This document shows, piece by piece, positions 8,127-16,761 of a stretch of 64,000 nt of DNA (its first letter is position 1; every line of letters starts with the position of its first letter). The stretch is from JAAFIP01 sp043778205 (GTDB lineage: Bacteria > Pseudomonadota > Gammaproteobacteria > Burkholderiales > Burkholderiaceae_C). The stretch lies in the NCBI GenBank assembly GCA_043778205.1, contig JAYWGO010000075.1, forward strand, positions 6,365-70,364, read 5' to 3'. Both the position numbers and the translations under genes were made by a program. Below the pieces are notes generated by a model. The model saw nothing but the letters and a program-made list of their open reading frames with translations. It did not search any database and was not told the origin of the DNA.

Positions 8127-9297
8127 CTTTGCGGTGCAGCTTAGCGGCCCATACACTCAGGGCCATAGCGCACAGCATGCCTGCCAAGCCCAGCCAATGC
8201 AGCGTGCCATAGCGGTCATGGGCCACCATCCAGCCGCCCAACGCCGCGCCTATGCCTTGGCCCATGTACATGGCCGAGGTGTTCAGCGCAATGCTAACGC
8301 TGGCCACTGCAGGCGCAATAGCCACTAAGCGCGCTTGCTGTGCAGAATTGCTAGCAAAACAGCCCAAAGCCCACGGAATGGCCACCAAACACACCAGCAC
8401 CAAGCTGCTGCCCAGTGGCCAAAGTAGCAAACTCAAAGCCATGCCGCCCAGGGCTATCAATACGCCACGCGCCGGACCTAGAATGTCAATATAGCGGGAC
8501 ATCAGCAAGTTACCGATAAAACCAAAAGCCCCAAAAAATGCAAAATACAGCGCTACCATGCCCGGTGTAGCCTGTAAGGTGGTGACCAAAAACGGGGCTT
8601 GGTAGGCGAACAGCACAAACTGCCCAGCTGATGAGACCGCCGTGACGGCCACCGCAGACAGCAGCACTTTAGACACCAGCGTGTCGCGCCACAGCTGTGT
8701 GCTAATGGCCGCTGGGCGCACGCCAGCGGGCAGCACGCGCCATACCCACAGCGCGCTAAGCAAGGCCAAAACTGAAAGCAGGGCAAACCCCACACGCCAG
8801 CCCAAAGTGCCGCCAATGTAGGCCCCTAAAGGCATGCCCAACACCGATGCCAGCGACCAGCCTAAAAACACCATCGTAATAGCCTTGCCACGCTCTGCAG
8901 GCGGCACCAGCAGGCCGGCCACTACAGCAGCTTGGGGTGTAAACAGTGCCGGTGCCAGCATGGCCAGTACGCGCAGCACCATCAGGCTAGGGTAGTTGGG
9001 CGCTAGCGCGCAGGCCGCATGCAGCAGGCCATACCACAGCATGGCCCCAGCAAGCAGTTTGCGGCGGTCCCAGCTGCCTACCAAGGCCGCTAGCAGGGGC
9101 GCGCCCAGGCAAATCAGCACAGCACCGGCGGTTATAAGTTGCCCCGCGCTGGCAATACCCACGTTCAAACTGCTGCTGATGTTGCCCAAGCTGCCGGGCA
9201 CCAGCATCACACCTGTGCCAATCACAAAGTTACCGCACAGCAGCGCCCACAGCACTTGCTTGCGCACTGCACCAGGTAAATAAACGGGTTCTGTCAA
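8116..9297 (-). CDS. MFS transporter, DHA1-type
   Basis: The 393-residue protein has about twelve hydrophobic segments and the classic MFS marks: a GSWDRRKLL loop after helix 2, and a second-half GFIGNLLMSRYIDILG loop. It looks like the DHA1 drug/metabolite exporter group (AraJ/YdhP/Bcr-like) and should sit in the inner membrane using the proton gradient. The substrate is unknown. Its last codons overlap the convergent fimV gene by 11 bp, so each stop codon lies within the other gene. No regulator is adjacent. Confidence 0.85.
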   Translation of the reverse strand: MTEPVYLPGAVRKQVLWALLCGNFVIGTGVMLVPGSLGNISSSLNVGIASAGQLITAGAVLICLGAPLLAALVGSWDRRKLLAGAMLWYGLLHAACALAPNYPSLMVLRVLAMLAPALFTPQAAVVAGLLVPPAERGKAITMVFLGWSLASVLGMPLGAYIGGTLGWRVGFALLSVLALLSALWVWRVLPAGVRPAAISTQLWRDTLVSKVLLSAVAVTAVSSAGQFVLFAYQAPFLVTTLQATPGMVALYFAFFGAFGFIGNLLMSRYIDILGPARGVLIALGGMALSLLLWPLGSSLVLVCLVAIPWALGCFASNSAQQARLVAIAPAVASVSIALNTSAMYMGQGIGAALGGWMVAHDRYGTLHWLGLAGMLCAMALSVWAAKLHRKATA

Positions 9298-9354
9298 AGT
9301 AAATAGTGCGCAGGTAGCTGTACAAAAAAATAGCAGCTTATTTGGCTATGTTAT

Positions 9355-10362
9355 TTACCTGCGTACCTGCAGTGCACCAGGGTTGACGATATTGGTGGGC
9401 GTACCGCGAATAAAATTCACTACGTTGTCAAACGCCGCGCCAAAGTACAGCTCATAGCTGTTTTGCTCCACGTAGCCTATATGCGGGGTGCAAATACAGT
9501 TTTCTAGGCGCAGCAAGGCGTGGCCTTGCAAAATAGGCTCAGACTCAAACACATCAATGGCGGCCAAACCAGGGCGGCCACGGTTCAGGGCGGCAATCAA
9601 CGCATCTTGCACAATCAGCTCAGCGCGCGAGGTGTTGACCAGCAAGGCGGTAGGCTTCATGAGCGATAGCGAATTCAGGGTCACTGTATTGCGGGTTTCT
9701 TCGGTCAGCCGCAGGTGCAGGCTGAGCACGTCAGACTCTGCAAACAACTGCTCTTGGCTGGCGGCTATGGCATAGCCGTCAGCTTGGGCTTTTTCGACGG
9801 TGGTGTCTCTGCCCCACACGACCACTTGCATGCCAAAAGCGCGGCCGTAGCCTGCCACAATCTGGCCAATTTTGCCGTAACCCCACAAGCCCAGTGTTTT
9901 GCCGCGCAGCACCGTGCCAATGCCAAAATTAGCGGGCATCGAAGCCGCTTTCAGGCCAGACTGTTGCCATGCCCCGTGCTTAAGGTGGGCAATGTACTGC
10001 GGCAGCCTGCGCTGCGCTGCCATGATCAAGGCCCAGGTCAGTTCTGCTGGGGCAATGGGCGAGCCTGCACCCTCTGCCACGGCAATACCCCGCTCGGTGC
10101 AGGCCGCCACGTCAATGTGCGTGCCTACCTTGCCGGTTTGCACAATCAGTTTAAGGCGCGGTAGTTTTTCTACCAGCTGGCGCGTCATGTGGGTACGCTC
10201 ACGCACCAGCACAATCACGTCAGCGTCTTTGAGCCGAATGCTAAGCTGGCCAATGCCTTTGACCGTATTGGTAAATACCTTGGCGGGGTAGTCTTCCAGT
10301 TTAGAGGCGCAGTCGAGTTTGCGGACCGCGTCTTGGTAGTCGTCCAAAATCACTATGTTCAT
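9355..10362 (-). CDS. D-2-hydroxyacid dehydrogenase family protein
   Basis: This 335-residue NAD(P)-dependent enzyme belongs to the D-isomer-specific 2-hydroxyacid dehydrogenases, which reduce 2-oxoacids or oxidise D-2-hydroxyacids. The dinucleotide motif LWGYGKIGQ lies near residue 157, and the catalytic Arg (NTSRAEL, about 243), Glu (FESEP, about 272) and His (TPHIGY, about 293) are all in place. It lacks the ACT domain of long SerA enzymes. The substrate could be phosphoglycerate, glyoxylate or another small acid. It is a single gene, followed by a 57-bp gap before the MFS gene, whose upstream region contains a weak repeat-like stretch near 9310-9345. Confidence 0.85.
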   Translation of the reverse strand: MNIVILDDYQDAVRKLDCASKLEDYPAKVFTNTVKGIGQLSIRLKDADVIVLVRERTHMTRQLVEKLPRLKLIVQTGKVGTHIDVAACTERGIAVAEGAGSPIAPAELTWALIMAAQRRLPQYIAHLKHGAWQQSGLKAASMPANFGIGTVLRGKTLGLWGYGKIGQIVAGYGRAFGMQVVVWGRDTTVEKAQADGYAIAASQEQLFAESDVLSLHLRLTEETRNTVTLNSLSLMKPTALLVNTSRAELIVQDALIAALNRGRPGLAAIDVFESEPILQGHALLRLENCICTPHIGYVEQNSYELYFGAAFDNVVNFIRGTPTNIVNPGALQVRR

Positions 10363-10405
10363 AGTTGCTATTGTGCCTGTATGTGGCGCAGTTAACAGGG
10401 TAGGG

Positions 10406-12520
10406 CTAGCTGTGCAGGGCCAGCATTTCTAAATTACGCCATACCGCCGTGCAATCTGAAGGGCGATCTTCAGGAATTTTGGCCATCATGCGGTCTAAAA
10501 ACGGCTGAAATTTGGCGTGTAAGTCGGGCAACTGCGGCGTAGGGTTATGTACGTGGGCGTGCAGTAACTCCCCAAGCGAACCGCCTCGAAAAGGGCGCGA
10601 CCCGGTGAGCAATTCGTACAGGATCACTCCCAAGCTGTAAAAGTCGCTGCGGTGGGTAACTTCTCTACCCTGGGCCTGCTCTGGGCTCACGTAATACGGG
10701 GTGCCAATGATTTGGCCATACTGTGTGCGCACCAGTGCGTCGGCATCCTCGCGAATATTCTTGACGATGCCAAAGTCAACCAATACCAAAGCCCCGTTGG
10801 CACGGAACATCAAGTTCTCGGGTTTGAGGTCACGGTACACAATGCCCAACTGGTGAATGGTGGACAGTGCGCTGACAATCTGGCGCAGCAGGTCAACAAT
10901 ACGGGCGGCGCTAGGCCGTTTGGCAATTTCAGTTTTAAAGTCACCGCCGCTTAAGTATTCCATCGCAATGTAAGCGTACTCGTCTGTAAAGCCTTGGTCA
11001 TAGATTTTGGCAATATGGTGGTGCTCAATATTCGCCAGGATGGCATATTCTTGGATAAAGCGCTGCAGCATTTCAGGGTCGCTTTGCACGTTGGTGCGCA
11101 GCACCTTGAGCACCACCTCGGTTTTACGGGCTGCCGAGTAGGCTAAAAATACGTCGCTGGTGCCACCTTCACCCAACTTGCGAATGACCTGGTAGCCTTT
11201 AAAACGCTGTGCTTGGGCGGCGTAAGCACCGGACTGCAAGCTCCACAGAGATTGCTTGAGTGCGCCTTTGGCCGCACGCGCAGTGATTTGCGAGTTTTGC
11301 AGCGCAATGGTAGTAATAGCAGCGCTCTCAAACGCTTGGGCAGCGCTGTCGGCGCCTAATTGCAGGTCTACCCTGGCTTGGTAGCCCAGCACTTCGCAGG
11401 CGCTGACCGACTGCGCTCTGCCGCGAATGTGCACCACTTGGGTTCGGCCCATGTTTAAATCACTGCCCACTTGCGCTGCCGTGCTGGTGCTGGCCACCAC
11501 TTTCCAGCCTAGGTCTTTGCCGGCTGCCTGCAGGCGCGAGGCAATATTGACCGTGTCGCCCAAGGGCGTGACCTCGCGCGACTCATGGCTGCCTAGCTGG
11601 CCCAAGGTAACCTCGCCACTGTGCAGGCCCACGCCTACGTTAAATTCAGGCAAGCCGCGCGCGCCATAGGCTTGCGCTACCCACTGGCGGAATTCTGTAG
11701 CCGCTGCACTTAAGCCCATGGCGGCCGACAAGGCGCGGCTGGCGTGGGAGCTGGGCTGACCAGTAGTATCGTCAGTGCCGTCTTCAAATAAAGCCAGCAA
11801 GCCGTCCCCCAGCATTTTCAGGTGTGTGCCGCCATAGGCCACCACAGGGCGGCATGCAAGTTCAAAGTAGTGCCCCAGCAAAGTGGCCAGCTCGGCCGCT
11901 GTGAGGCGCTCTGCCATGGTGGTGAAGTTGCGTATGTCTGCAAACATGACCGTGGCTTGTAAAGACTGTCCCGCAGCTGCCGTCTGGGCCTCAGCTACCA
12001 ACTGGCTGGGCCCAGAGATGTCTGCAAAATTAGCGCTGGACTCTAAGGTGCTGTCGGGTGCGCCGTAGCGTTGGCGAAACTGTGCCTGGGTTTGCTCTTC
12101 GTTCTGCGCTACCGCCAGAGATATGGCTTGGTTCTTGTTGCGTTCAAAACGGCGCATTTTTTGCAACTGCGCCTGAATAGAGTCTAGCAATTCTTCGCGC
12201 TTAAACGGCTTGGTAATGTAGTCGTCTGCACCTAAGCGCATACCTTTGCGCATATGGGTGCGGTCGCCTGCAGCAGTCAGCATGATGACCACGGTGCGTT
12301 CAAGATCAGGGTGCGCGCGTACAGCGTCGAGCAGCGCAAACCCGTCCATTACGGGCATATTCACATCGGTAATCAGCACATCGGGCAACATCGAGCGCGC
12401 CAGTACCAAGCCATGTTGGCCGTTAGGTGCCGTGGCGACTTCAAAGCCTTCAAGGCTGAGCAGCCGCTCTAAATTTTTACGGATAGCTTCTTCGTCGTCA
12501 ACAACTAGTATGCGAGGCAT
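10406..12520 (-). CDS. Receiver-adenylate cyclase-Ser/Thr kinase fusion
   Basis: This 704-residue protein joins three signalling modules. Residues 1-120 are a response-regulator receiver (acidic pair 8-9, phospho-acceptor Asp52, Lys104). About 187-345 is a class III nucleotide cyclase with metal-binding Asp195 and Asp239, Lys235 in KMLGDG, and the NIASR motif with Asn325 and Arg329, so all main catalytic residues are present. About 443-704 is a eukaryote-type kinase: Gly loop LGEGGTSDVF, Lys472, YRDLKPEN with Asp564, DFG at 582-584, and GTPYYVSPEQ. No membrane segment is seen. It faces the histidine kinase gene across 40 bp, which makes that kinase the likely donor to Asp52. Lys235 suggests ATP as substrate. 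Confidence 0.9.
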   Translation of the reverse strand: MPRILVVDDEEAIRKNLERLLSLEGFEVATAPNGQHGLVLARSMLPDVLITDVNMPVMDGFALLDAVRAHPDLERTVVIMLTAAGDRTHMRKGMRLGADDYITKPFKREELLDSIQAQLQKMRRFERNKNQAISLAVAQNEEQTQAQFRQRYGAPDSTLESSANFADISGPSQLVAEAQTAAAGQSLQATVMFADIRNFTTMAERLTAAELATLLGHYFELACRPVVAYGGTHLKMLGDGLLALFEDGTDDTTGQPSSHASRALSAAMGLSAAATEFRQWVAQAYGARGLPEFNVGVGLHSGEVTLGQLGSHESREVTPLGDTVNIASRLQAAGKDLGWKVVASTSTAAQVGSDLNMGRTQVVHIRGRAQSVSACEVLGYQARVDLQLGADSAAQAFESAAITTIALQNSQITARAAKGALKQSLWSLQSGAYAAQAQRFKGYQVIRKLGEGGTSDVFLAYSAARKTEVVLKVLRTNVQSDPEMLQRFIQEYAILANIEHHHIAKIYDQGFTDEYAYIAMEYLSGGDFKTEIAKRPSAARIVDLLRQIVSALSTIHQLGIVYRDLKPENLMFRANGALVLVDFGIVKNIREDADALVRTQYGQIIGTPYYVSPEQAQGREVTHRSDFYSLGVILYELLTGSRPFRGGSLGELLHAHVHNPTPQLPDLHAKFQPFLDRMMAKIPEDRPSDCTAVWRNLEMLALHS

Positions 12521-12560
12521 GGAGGGTTACCAAAGTGTGCTGCAATGGTAAACTGGATTC

Positions 12561-14129
12561 ATGTCTGTACCCCAGCCCCATGGTAACTATGTAGGTAATA
12601 GCACTGCTGACGATAGCGTAATGCTGGTTACCTCTGTGCAGCGTGCGCTGGCTTTTATGCAAGCTGCCAGCGAAGGGATTATTTTTTACACCCAAGACCT
12701 TATCTTAGACTGCAATGAGGCGTTTGCGTTGTTGGTGGGCCGTAGCCATAGCGATCTGGTAGGCCAACAGGTGTTGAGTTTGTTTGCGCCCAACGACCAC
12801 GAAGGTGCGCTGCGGCACATCTACCTGGGCCGAGGCATGCCCATCAACGCTAAGCTGCCATTGCCTGGTGGCGGCTATGTAGACGTAGAGGTGACAGGGC
12901 GCACCAGTACTTTTAAAGGGCAGCCGTGTTGGGTTGCAACCGTGCGTGATACCTCTACTGTGGTCTATGTTACCGAATCTTTGGTACGGTCACAAGCGCG
13001 TTACCGCACACTGGTAGAGAATGCTGACCAGGTTATTTTGTTTGTGCAAGACCACAAGGTGGCCTATGCCAACCCTGCTGCAACGCGGTTTTTTAAGCTC
13101 AAAGCCGCAGATATCTTAGACACCGAGTCAGTTTTTTTAATTCACCCTGAAGATCGCACGCTGGCACTGACACGGCGTAAACAAATGATTGCCGGTGATG
13201 CCGACCACAGCGTCATGCTGCGCACACTCTCGCCCCCTAGCGAGCATGTGCTGCCCACCAGCAGGGTGTCGTGGGTAAGGTTCTATGGCTCCCTGGTGGA
13301 ATGGGAGTCGCGGGCGGCAACCTTGATTTTCATGACCGACCTGACCGCGCAGCACGAGGCGCAGGAACAAATGCGCAGTGCATTAACCCGCGAAAAAGAT
13401 TTGGGTGATTTAAAGACACGTTTTGTGTCCATGGCATCGCATGAGTTTCGGACACCGTTGGCCACCATACAAACCAGCTCAGAGTTGCTAGAGCATTACA
13501 GTGACCGCTTAAGCGCTACCGAAAAAACAGAAGCTATTGCGGATATTCAACGCTCAGTGCAGCGCATGCAAGCGATGATGGAGAATTTTTTGGCTTTTGG
13601 GCGCTTGTCGTCGGGCGCAATGAACTGCAACCCTGTGCCTTTGCCCGTATTACAGACGGTGCATAGCATGGTGTATGACGCATTGGTGGCTGACAGCCAC
13701 CAACATGCCATCGAGGTTTACGCCCAAGCGCCGATGGAGGATGCGACGGTGCTGCAACTTGACGAGATGCTGCTGCGCCAAATGCTGGACAATTTGCTGA
13801 GCAATGCTTGCAAATACAGTGCATTTGGTGAACGCATTGACGTGCTCATTGACCGGGTGCCCTGCCTACAGCCTGTGGTTGGCCCACACGCTGCGCCATG
13901 GCAGCTGCGTATCGTAGTAGCTGACCGCGGCATGGGTATTCCACCTAGCGATGTGCCGTTTTTATTTGCCAGCTTTCACCGCGCGGCCAACGCGGTGAAT
14001 GTACCCGGCACCGGTTTGGGCTTGGCTATTGTGGACCGCGCTGTGCAGGCGCACGGTGGGCAAGTGGGCGTGCACAGCGTGGAGGGCGAAGGCGCGCAGT
14101 TTGAACTGTTATTGCCTTGGGTGCAGTAG
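12561..14129 (+). CDS. Soluble double-PAS sensor histidine kinase
   Basis: The 522-residue protein has two PAS-like sensor domains (about 25-135 and 145-265), then HisKA with SHEFRTPL (phospho-acceptor His294) and a HATPase with N box NLLSNACKYS, G1 DRGMGIP and G2 GTGLGLAI, so catalysis should be intact. No membrane helix is present, so it senses a cytoplasmic signal, perhaps redox, light or a small ligand bound in PAS; no heme- or flavin-binding motif is obvious. It carries no receiver of its own. The only receiver nearby belongs to the divergent cyclase-kinase fusion, which is its likely partner. Start is the ATG at 12561. Confidence 0.9.
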   Translation: MSVPQPHGNYVGNSTADDSVMLVTSVQRALAFMQAASEGIIFYTQDLILDCNEAFALLVGRSHSDLVGQQVLSLFAPNDHEGALRHIYLGRGMPINAKLPLPGGGYVDVEVTGRTSTFKGQPCWVATVRDTSTVVYVTESLVRSQARYRTLVENADQVILFVQDHKVAYANPAATRFFKLKAADILDTESVFLIHPEDRTLALTRRKQMIAGDADHSVMLRTLSPPSEHVLPTSRVSWVRFYGSLVEWESRAATLIFMTDLTAQHEAQEQMRSALTREKDLGDLKTRFVSMASHEFRTPLATIQTSSELLEHYSDRLSATEKTEAIADIQRSVQRMQAMMENFLAFGRLSSGAMNCNPVPLPVLQTVHSMVYDALVADSHQHAIEVYAQAPMEDATVLQLDEMLLRQMLDNLLSNACKYSAFGERIDVLIDRVPCLQPVVGPHAAPWQLRIVVADRGMGIPPSDVPFLFASFHRAANAVNVPGTGLGLAIVDRAVQAHGGQVGVHSVEGEGAQFELLLPWVQ

Positions 14130-14226
14130 CGCCGTTTTGATAAACAACGCCCGATAAATAGCGCTTGGTAAAAGCCCAAAGTCTTGGGGCAATTTTTTCT
14201 CAGGTACTTGCTGCCTAGCAGCTTGG

Positions 14227-15945
14227 CTATTTAGTGCAAGCTGCGTACAAGTTCAGCGCCGGTTGGTAGGCGCTGGTTTGAATGCCCAACAGGCCCAGAA
14301 CAGAATGGAAGTAATTATCATGCGATACGCGCTGCGCAGCGCGTTGCTGTAGGCATGCAGTGTCCACCTTGCTGCGGGCCGCAAAGCCACTGGACAGCCA
14401 GGTAATCCAAGGCACCATTTTTTGCACGTCGGGGGCTATGGCGTAGGGCAGGCCGTGCAGGTAAATATTATTTTCACCCAGTGATTCACCGTGGTCTGCT
14501 ACATATACCATAGCTGTTTGTGCAGTATTTTCTTGGGCTTTAAGCCATTTTATGGTTGAGCCTAAGAGGTGGTCGGTATACGCAATAGTATTGTCGTAGC
14601 TGTTGGTAAGTTGGGCTTGGCTGCAGTCTTGCAATGCGTTGCTGGTGCACTCAGGGGTGAACTTTTTAAATGCAGCAGGCACACGCTTGTAATACGCTGG
14701 CCCGTGGCTGCCCATTTGGTGCATCAGCACCACGACACCTTTAGCGCGGCGTTCTGCTGGTAATGCTGCAATGCGATTGCTAAGGTTGTGCAGCATGATG
14801 CCATCAAAACATTCTCCGGTACTGCAAAATTCTGGCACTTTTTCGGCTGTTGTGTCAGCGTAGGCGACGCGGTCGCAAATGCCTTTGCAACCTGACTGGT
14901 TGTTAAGCCACAGCACGGCCAAGCCCGCATGCTGCAAAACATCGACCAAGCTTTCGTAGTTGGCATCCCGGCTGTCGTAGCCTGCACGGCCCAAATGGCT
15001 GAACATGCAGGGCAATGATGCTGCTGTGCTGGTACCGCAGCTGGTGACATTGCGTAGGCTGGCCATCCGTTCTGTCGCCATCAGCGCTGCCAGCTCAGGG
15101 GTGGTGGGGCGTGGGTAACCGTTAATGCCAAAGTTGCCGCTGCGTGCGGTCTCACCTACGACCAAAACTAACAAAGGTGGCTTGCTATTGCCAGCTACGT
15201 TCAAGGGCAGTTTTGCATCTTGGCCCAAGGGCTTAAATGGTCTGACACCTTTGTGCAAAGGGCTGCTGGCAAGGTAGCCTAAGGCGTAAATGCTGTTAAG
15301 CGGGTTGATTAAGTAGCGCACTTGCGTGTGGTTGCGCATAGTAGAGGCAAATGGCTGAAACGATGCGGCCAGAGCGCCCAGTATTAGCACTACGCAGCCC
15401 AGCAAACCTGCAAGGTTGCGCAGCCCTTGGCGCGGCCAAGCAAGGCGCTGTACAGTCTGGCGCCAAAGCCAAACGCTGGGCAAACCAGCTACCAGCACCA
15501 GCGTGACCAGCATGCGCAAGTTCAGCAGGTCGCGCGACTCGCGTGGGTCGGTTTGCAGCACGTTGACGATCATGGTGGTGTCGATGACGATGCCGTAGGT
15601 GAGCATAAAATGCATGCCTAAAGCTGCAGCGATAAGCAGCACGGTGGCCACGGGTTTAACACTGCGCCGCCACGCAAACAGCGTGCACAGCGCGCCCAAG
15701 CCACCAAAAATAATAACGGCGAACCCGGCAGCAAAAGCGTAGTCTGCCAAGGTGTTCATTTGGCCTAAACGGCTTAGCTCCCGCCACAATGCCCAGTTGC
15801 CTACGGTGGCCAACCACGCGCACACCAGAGCCCACATAACCAGTGGGTTGTAACCAGCGGGTGACTTTTTATGCTGCCAAGCGGCTGCGGCGCGGGCATC
15901 AAGCAGGCTGCTATGGCCTGTGCTGCGAAATAACTTAAGTCCCAT
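14227..15945 (-). CDS. Phosphoethanolamine transferase, EptA-like
   Basis: This 572-residue enzyme of the alkaline-phosphatase fold moves phosphoethanolamine from lipid to an outer-leaflet acceptor, usually lipid A. Five N-terminal membrane helices (within about 30-210) are followed by a periplasmic domain with GETARSGNFGINGYPRPTTP, the nucleophile-Thr segment SCGTSTAASLPCM (about residue 300) and the metal-site VADHGESLGE. Several Cys pairs in the domain (for example SGCKGICD and CSTGEC) match the disulfides of EptA. A stretch of the interspersed repeat codes for residues around 468-479 (KAQENTAQTAM) without breaking the frame. No PmrAB-type regulator adjoins it. Confidence 0.9.
   Translation of the reverse strand: MGLKLFRSTGHSSLLDARAAAAWQHKKSPAGYNPLVMWALVCAWLATVGNWALWRELSRLGQMNTLADYAFAAGFAVIIFGGLGALCTLFAWRRSVKPVATVLLIAAALGMHFMLTYGIVIDTTMIVNVLQTDPRESRDLLNLRMLVTLVLVAGLPSVWLWRQTVQRLAWPRQGLRNLAGLLGCVVLILGALAASFQPFASTMRNHTQVRYLINPLNSIYALGYLASSPLHKGVRPFKPLGQDAKLPLNVAGNSKPPLLVLVVGETARSGNFGINGYPRPTTPELAALMATERMASLRNVTSCGTSTAASLPCMFSHLGRAGYDSRDANYESLVDVLQHAGLAVLWLNNQSGCKGICDRVAYADTTAEKVPEFCSTGECFDGIMLHNLSNRIAALPAERRAKGVVVLMHQMGSHGPAYYKRVPAAFKKFTPECTSNALQDCSQAQLTNSYDNTIAYTDHLLGSTIKWLKAQENTAQTAMVYVADHGESLGENNIYLHGLPYAIAPDVQKMVPWITWLSSGFAARSKVDTACLQQRAAQRVSHDNYFHSVLGLLGIQTSAYQPALNLYAACTK
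14508..14543 (-). repeat. Interspersed repeat copy C, inside the phosphoethanolamine transferase gene
   Basis: Read on the minus strand, this is GCCCAAGAAAATACTGCAC followed by an AACAGCTATG end, a good match to the repeat core. It is translated in frame as part of the transferase, just before the strand leading to the VADHGE metal site. Confidence 0.7.
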
Positions 15946-16005
15946 AAGGTAGCGGGCCTTCCAACCCTCGATTTAATATAGTTTGCCCTGATTGAGCAGC
16001 TAAAT

Positions 16006-16035
16006 ATAGCACATGCAGCTATTTATTTGATAGCT
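16006..16035 (+). repeat. Partial interspersed repeat (3' half)
   Basis: The sequence TAGCACATGCAGCTATTT plus TATTTGATAGC matches only the second half of the repeat consensus. It lies in the 120-bp gap between the phosphoethanolamine transferase and mobA genes. It may be an old or truncated copy. Confidence 0.4.
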
Positions 16036-16059
16036 TTGCGCAGCATTTTAGTTACGACG

Positions 16060-16737
16060 CTAAGGTATTTTTGTGGCCTGGGTTTCTAGCAGCTGCAGCT
16101 CAGCCAAGGTGTTGGCGTTAGAAAAGGCGCGCGGATCGTCACCGGGCAGATTGAAGGCTACATGCACGGTGCGGTGCCGGGCCGTCCAAGCGTCAATTTT
16201 GCGGCCACCGCTGTGCATAAATGTTTCTAGGCTAGCGGCCAAATGCGCAGCTGCATCGGCACGCATTAGGCAAAACACGGGCTGCGGGCGAACGCGCAGT
16301 GCTCCGGTGTTGTCAACTTCGAGTGCGCTGGCTACGGCGATGTCGGCTTGCCCCGCTTGCAAAGCGTGCAGCAAGCGGGGCAACAGGTCCAGTGGGAACA
16401 GAGGTGTGTCGCAAGGAACCGTGAGCAAGTAAGGGCTGTTTGAACGTTGTAGGCCAGTTAAAAAGCCTGCTAAAGGGCCTTCAAAAGCGCCGGGGACTGC
16501 ATCAGGCCACACCGGGATTTGCAAATCTTCATAGCTGCTTGCGTTGCGGTTGGCGTTTACCACCACTTGGCTTGGCGCTGCCCCGTGTTGGGCTTGCAAG
16601 CGGTGCAAGGTGTGCTGCACCAGCGGGATGCCGTTAAAAGGCTGCAAGCCTTTGTCTACGCCGCCCATGCGTGCGCCACGGCCGCCGGCCAGGATCAGCG
16701 CCGTAGTGGACAAAGGGGGAGTGTGGGACATGGGCAT
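16060..16737 (-). CDS. mobA: Molybdenum cofactor guanylyltransferase MobA
   Basis: MobA transfers GMP from GTP to molybdopterin to form the MGD cofactor used by DMSO-reductase-family enzymes. The 225-residue protein has the nucleotide-binding N-terminus LAGGRGARMGGVDKG, the LTVPCDTPLFP segment containing the metal-binding Asp, and a late NLPGDDPRAFSNANT segment typical of MobA. I take the ATG at 16737; a TTG three codons earlier is also possible. It is the last gene of the moeA-gpx-moaA-mobA cluster, 24 bp after moaA, and probably in the same transcript. Confidence 0.92.
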   Translation of the reverse strand: MPMSHTPPLSTTALILAGGRGARMGGVDKGLQPFNGIPLVQHTLHRLQAQHGAAPSQVVVNANRNASSYEDLQIPVWPDAVPGAFEGPLAGFLTGLQRSNSPYLLTVPCDTPLFPLDLLPRLLHALQAGQADIAVASALEVDNTGALRVRPQPVFCLMRADAAAHLAASLETFMHSGGRKIDAWTARHRTVHVAFNLPGDDPRAFSNANTLAELQLLETQATKIP

Positions 16738-16761
16738 GTTGGTCAAAAATTTGCCAGCAGC

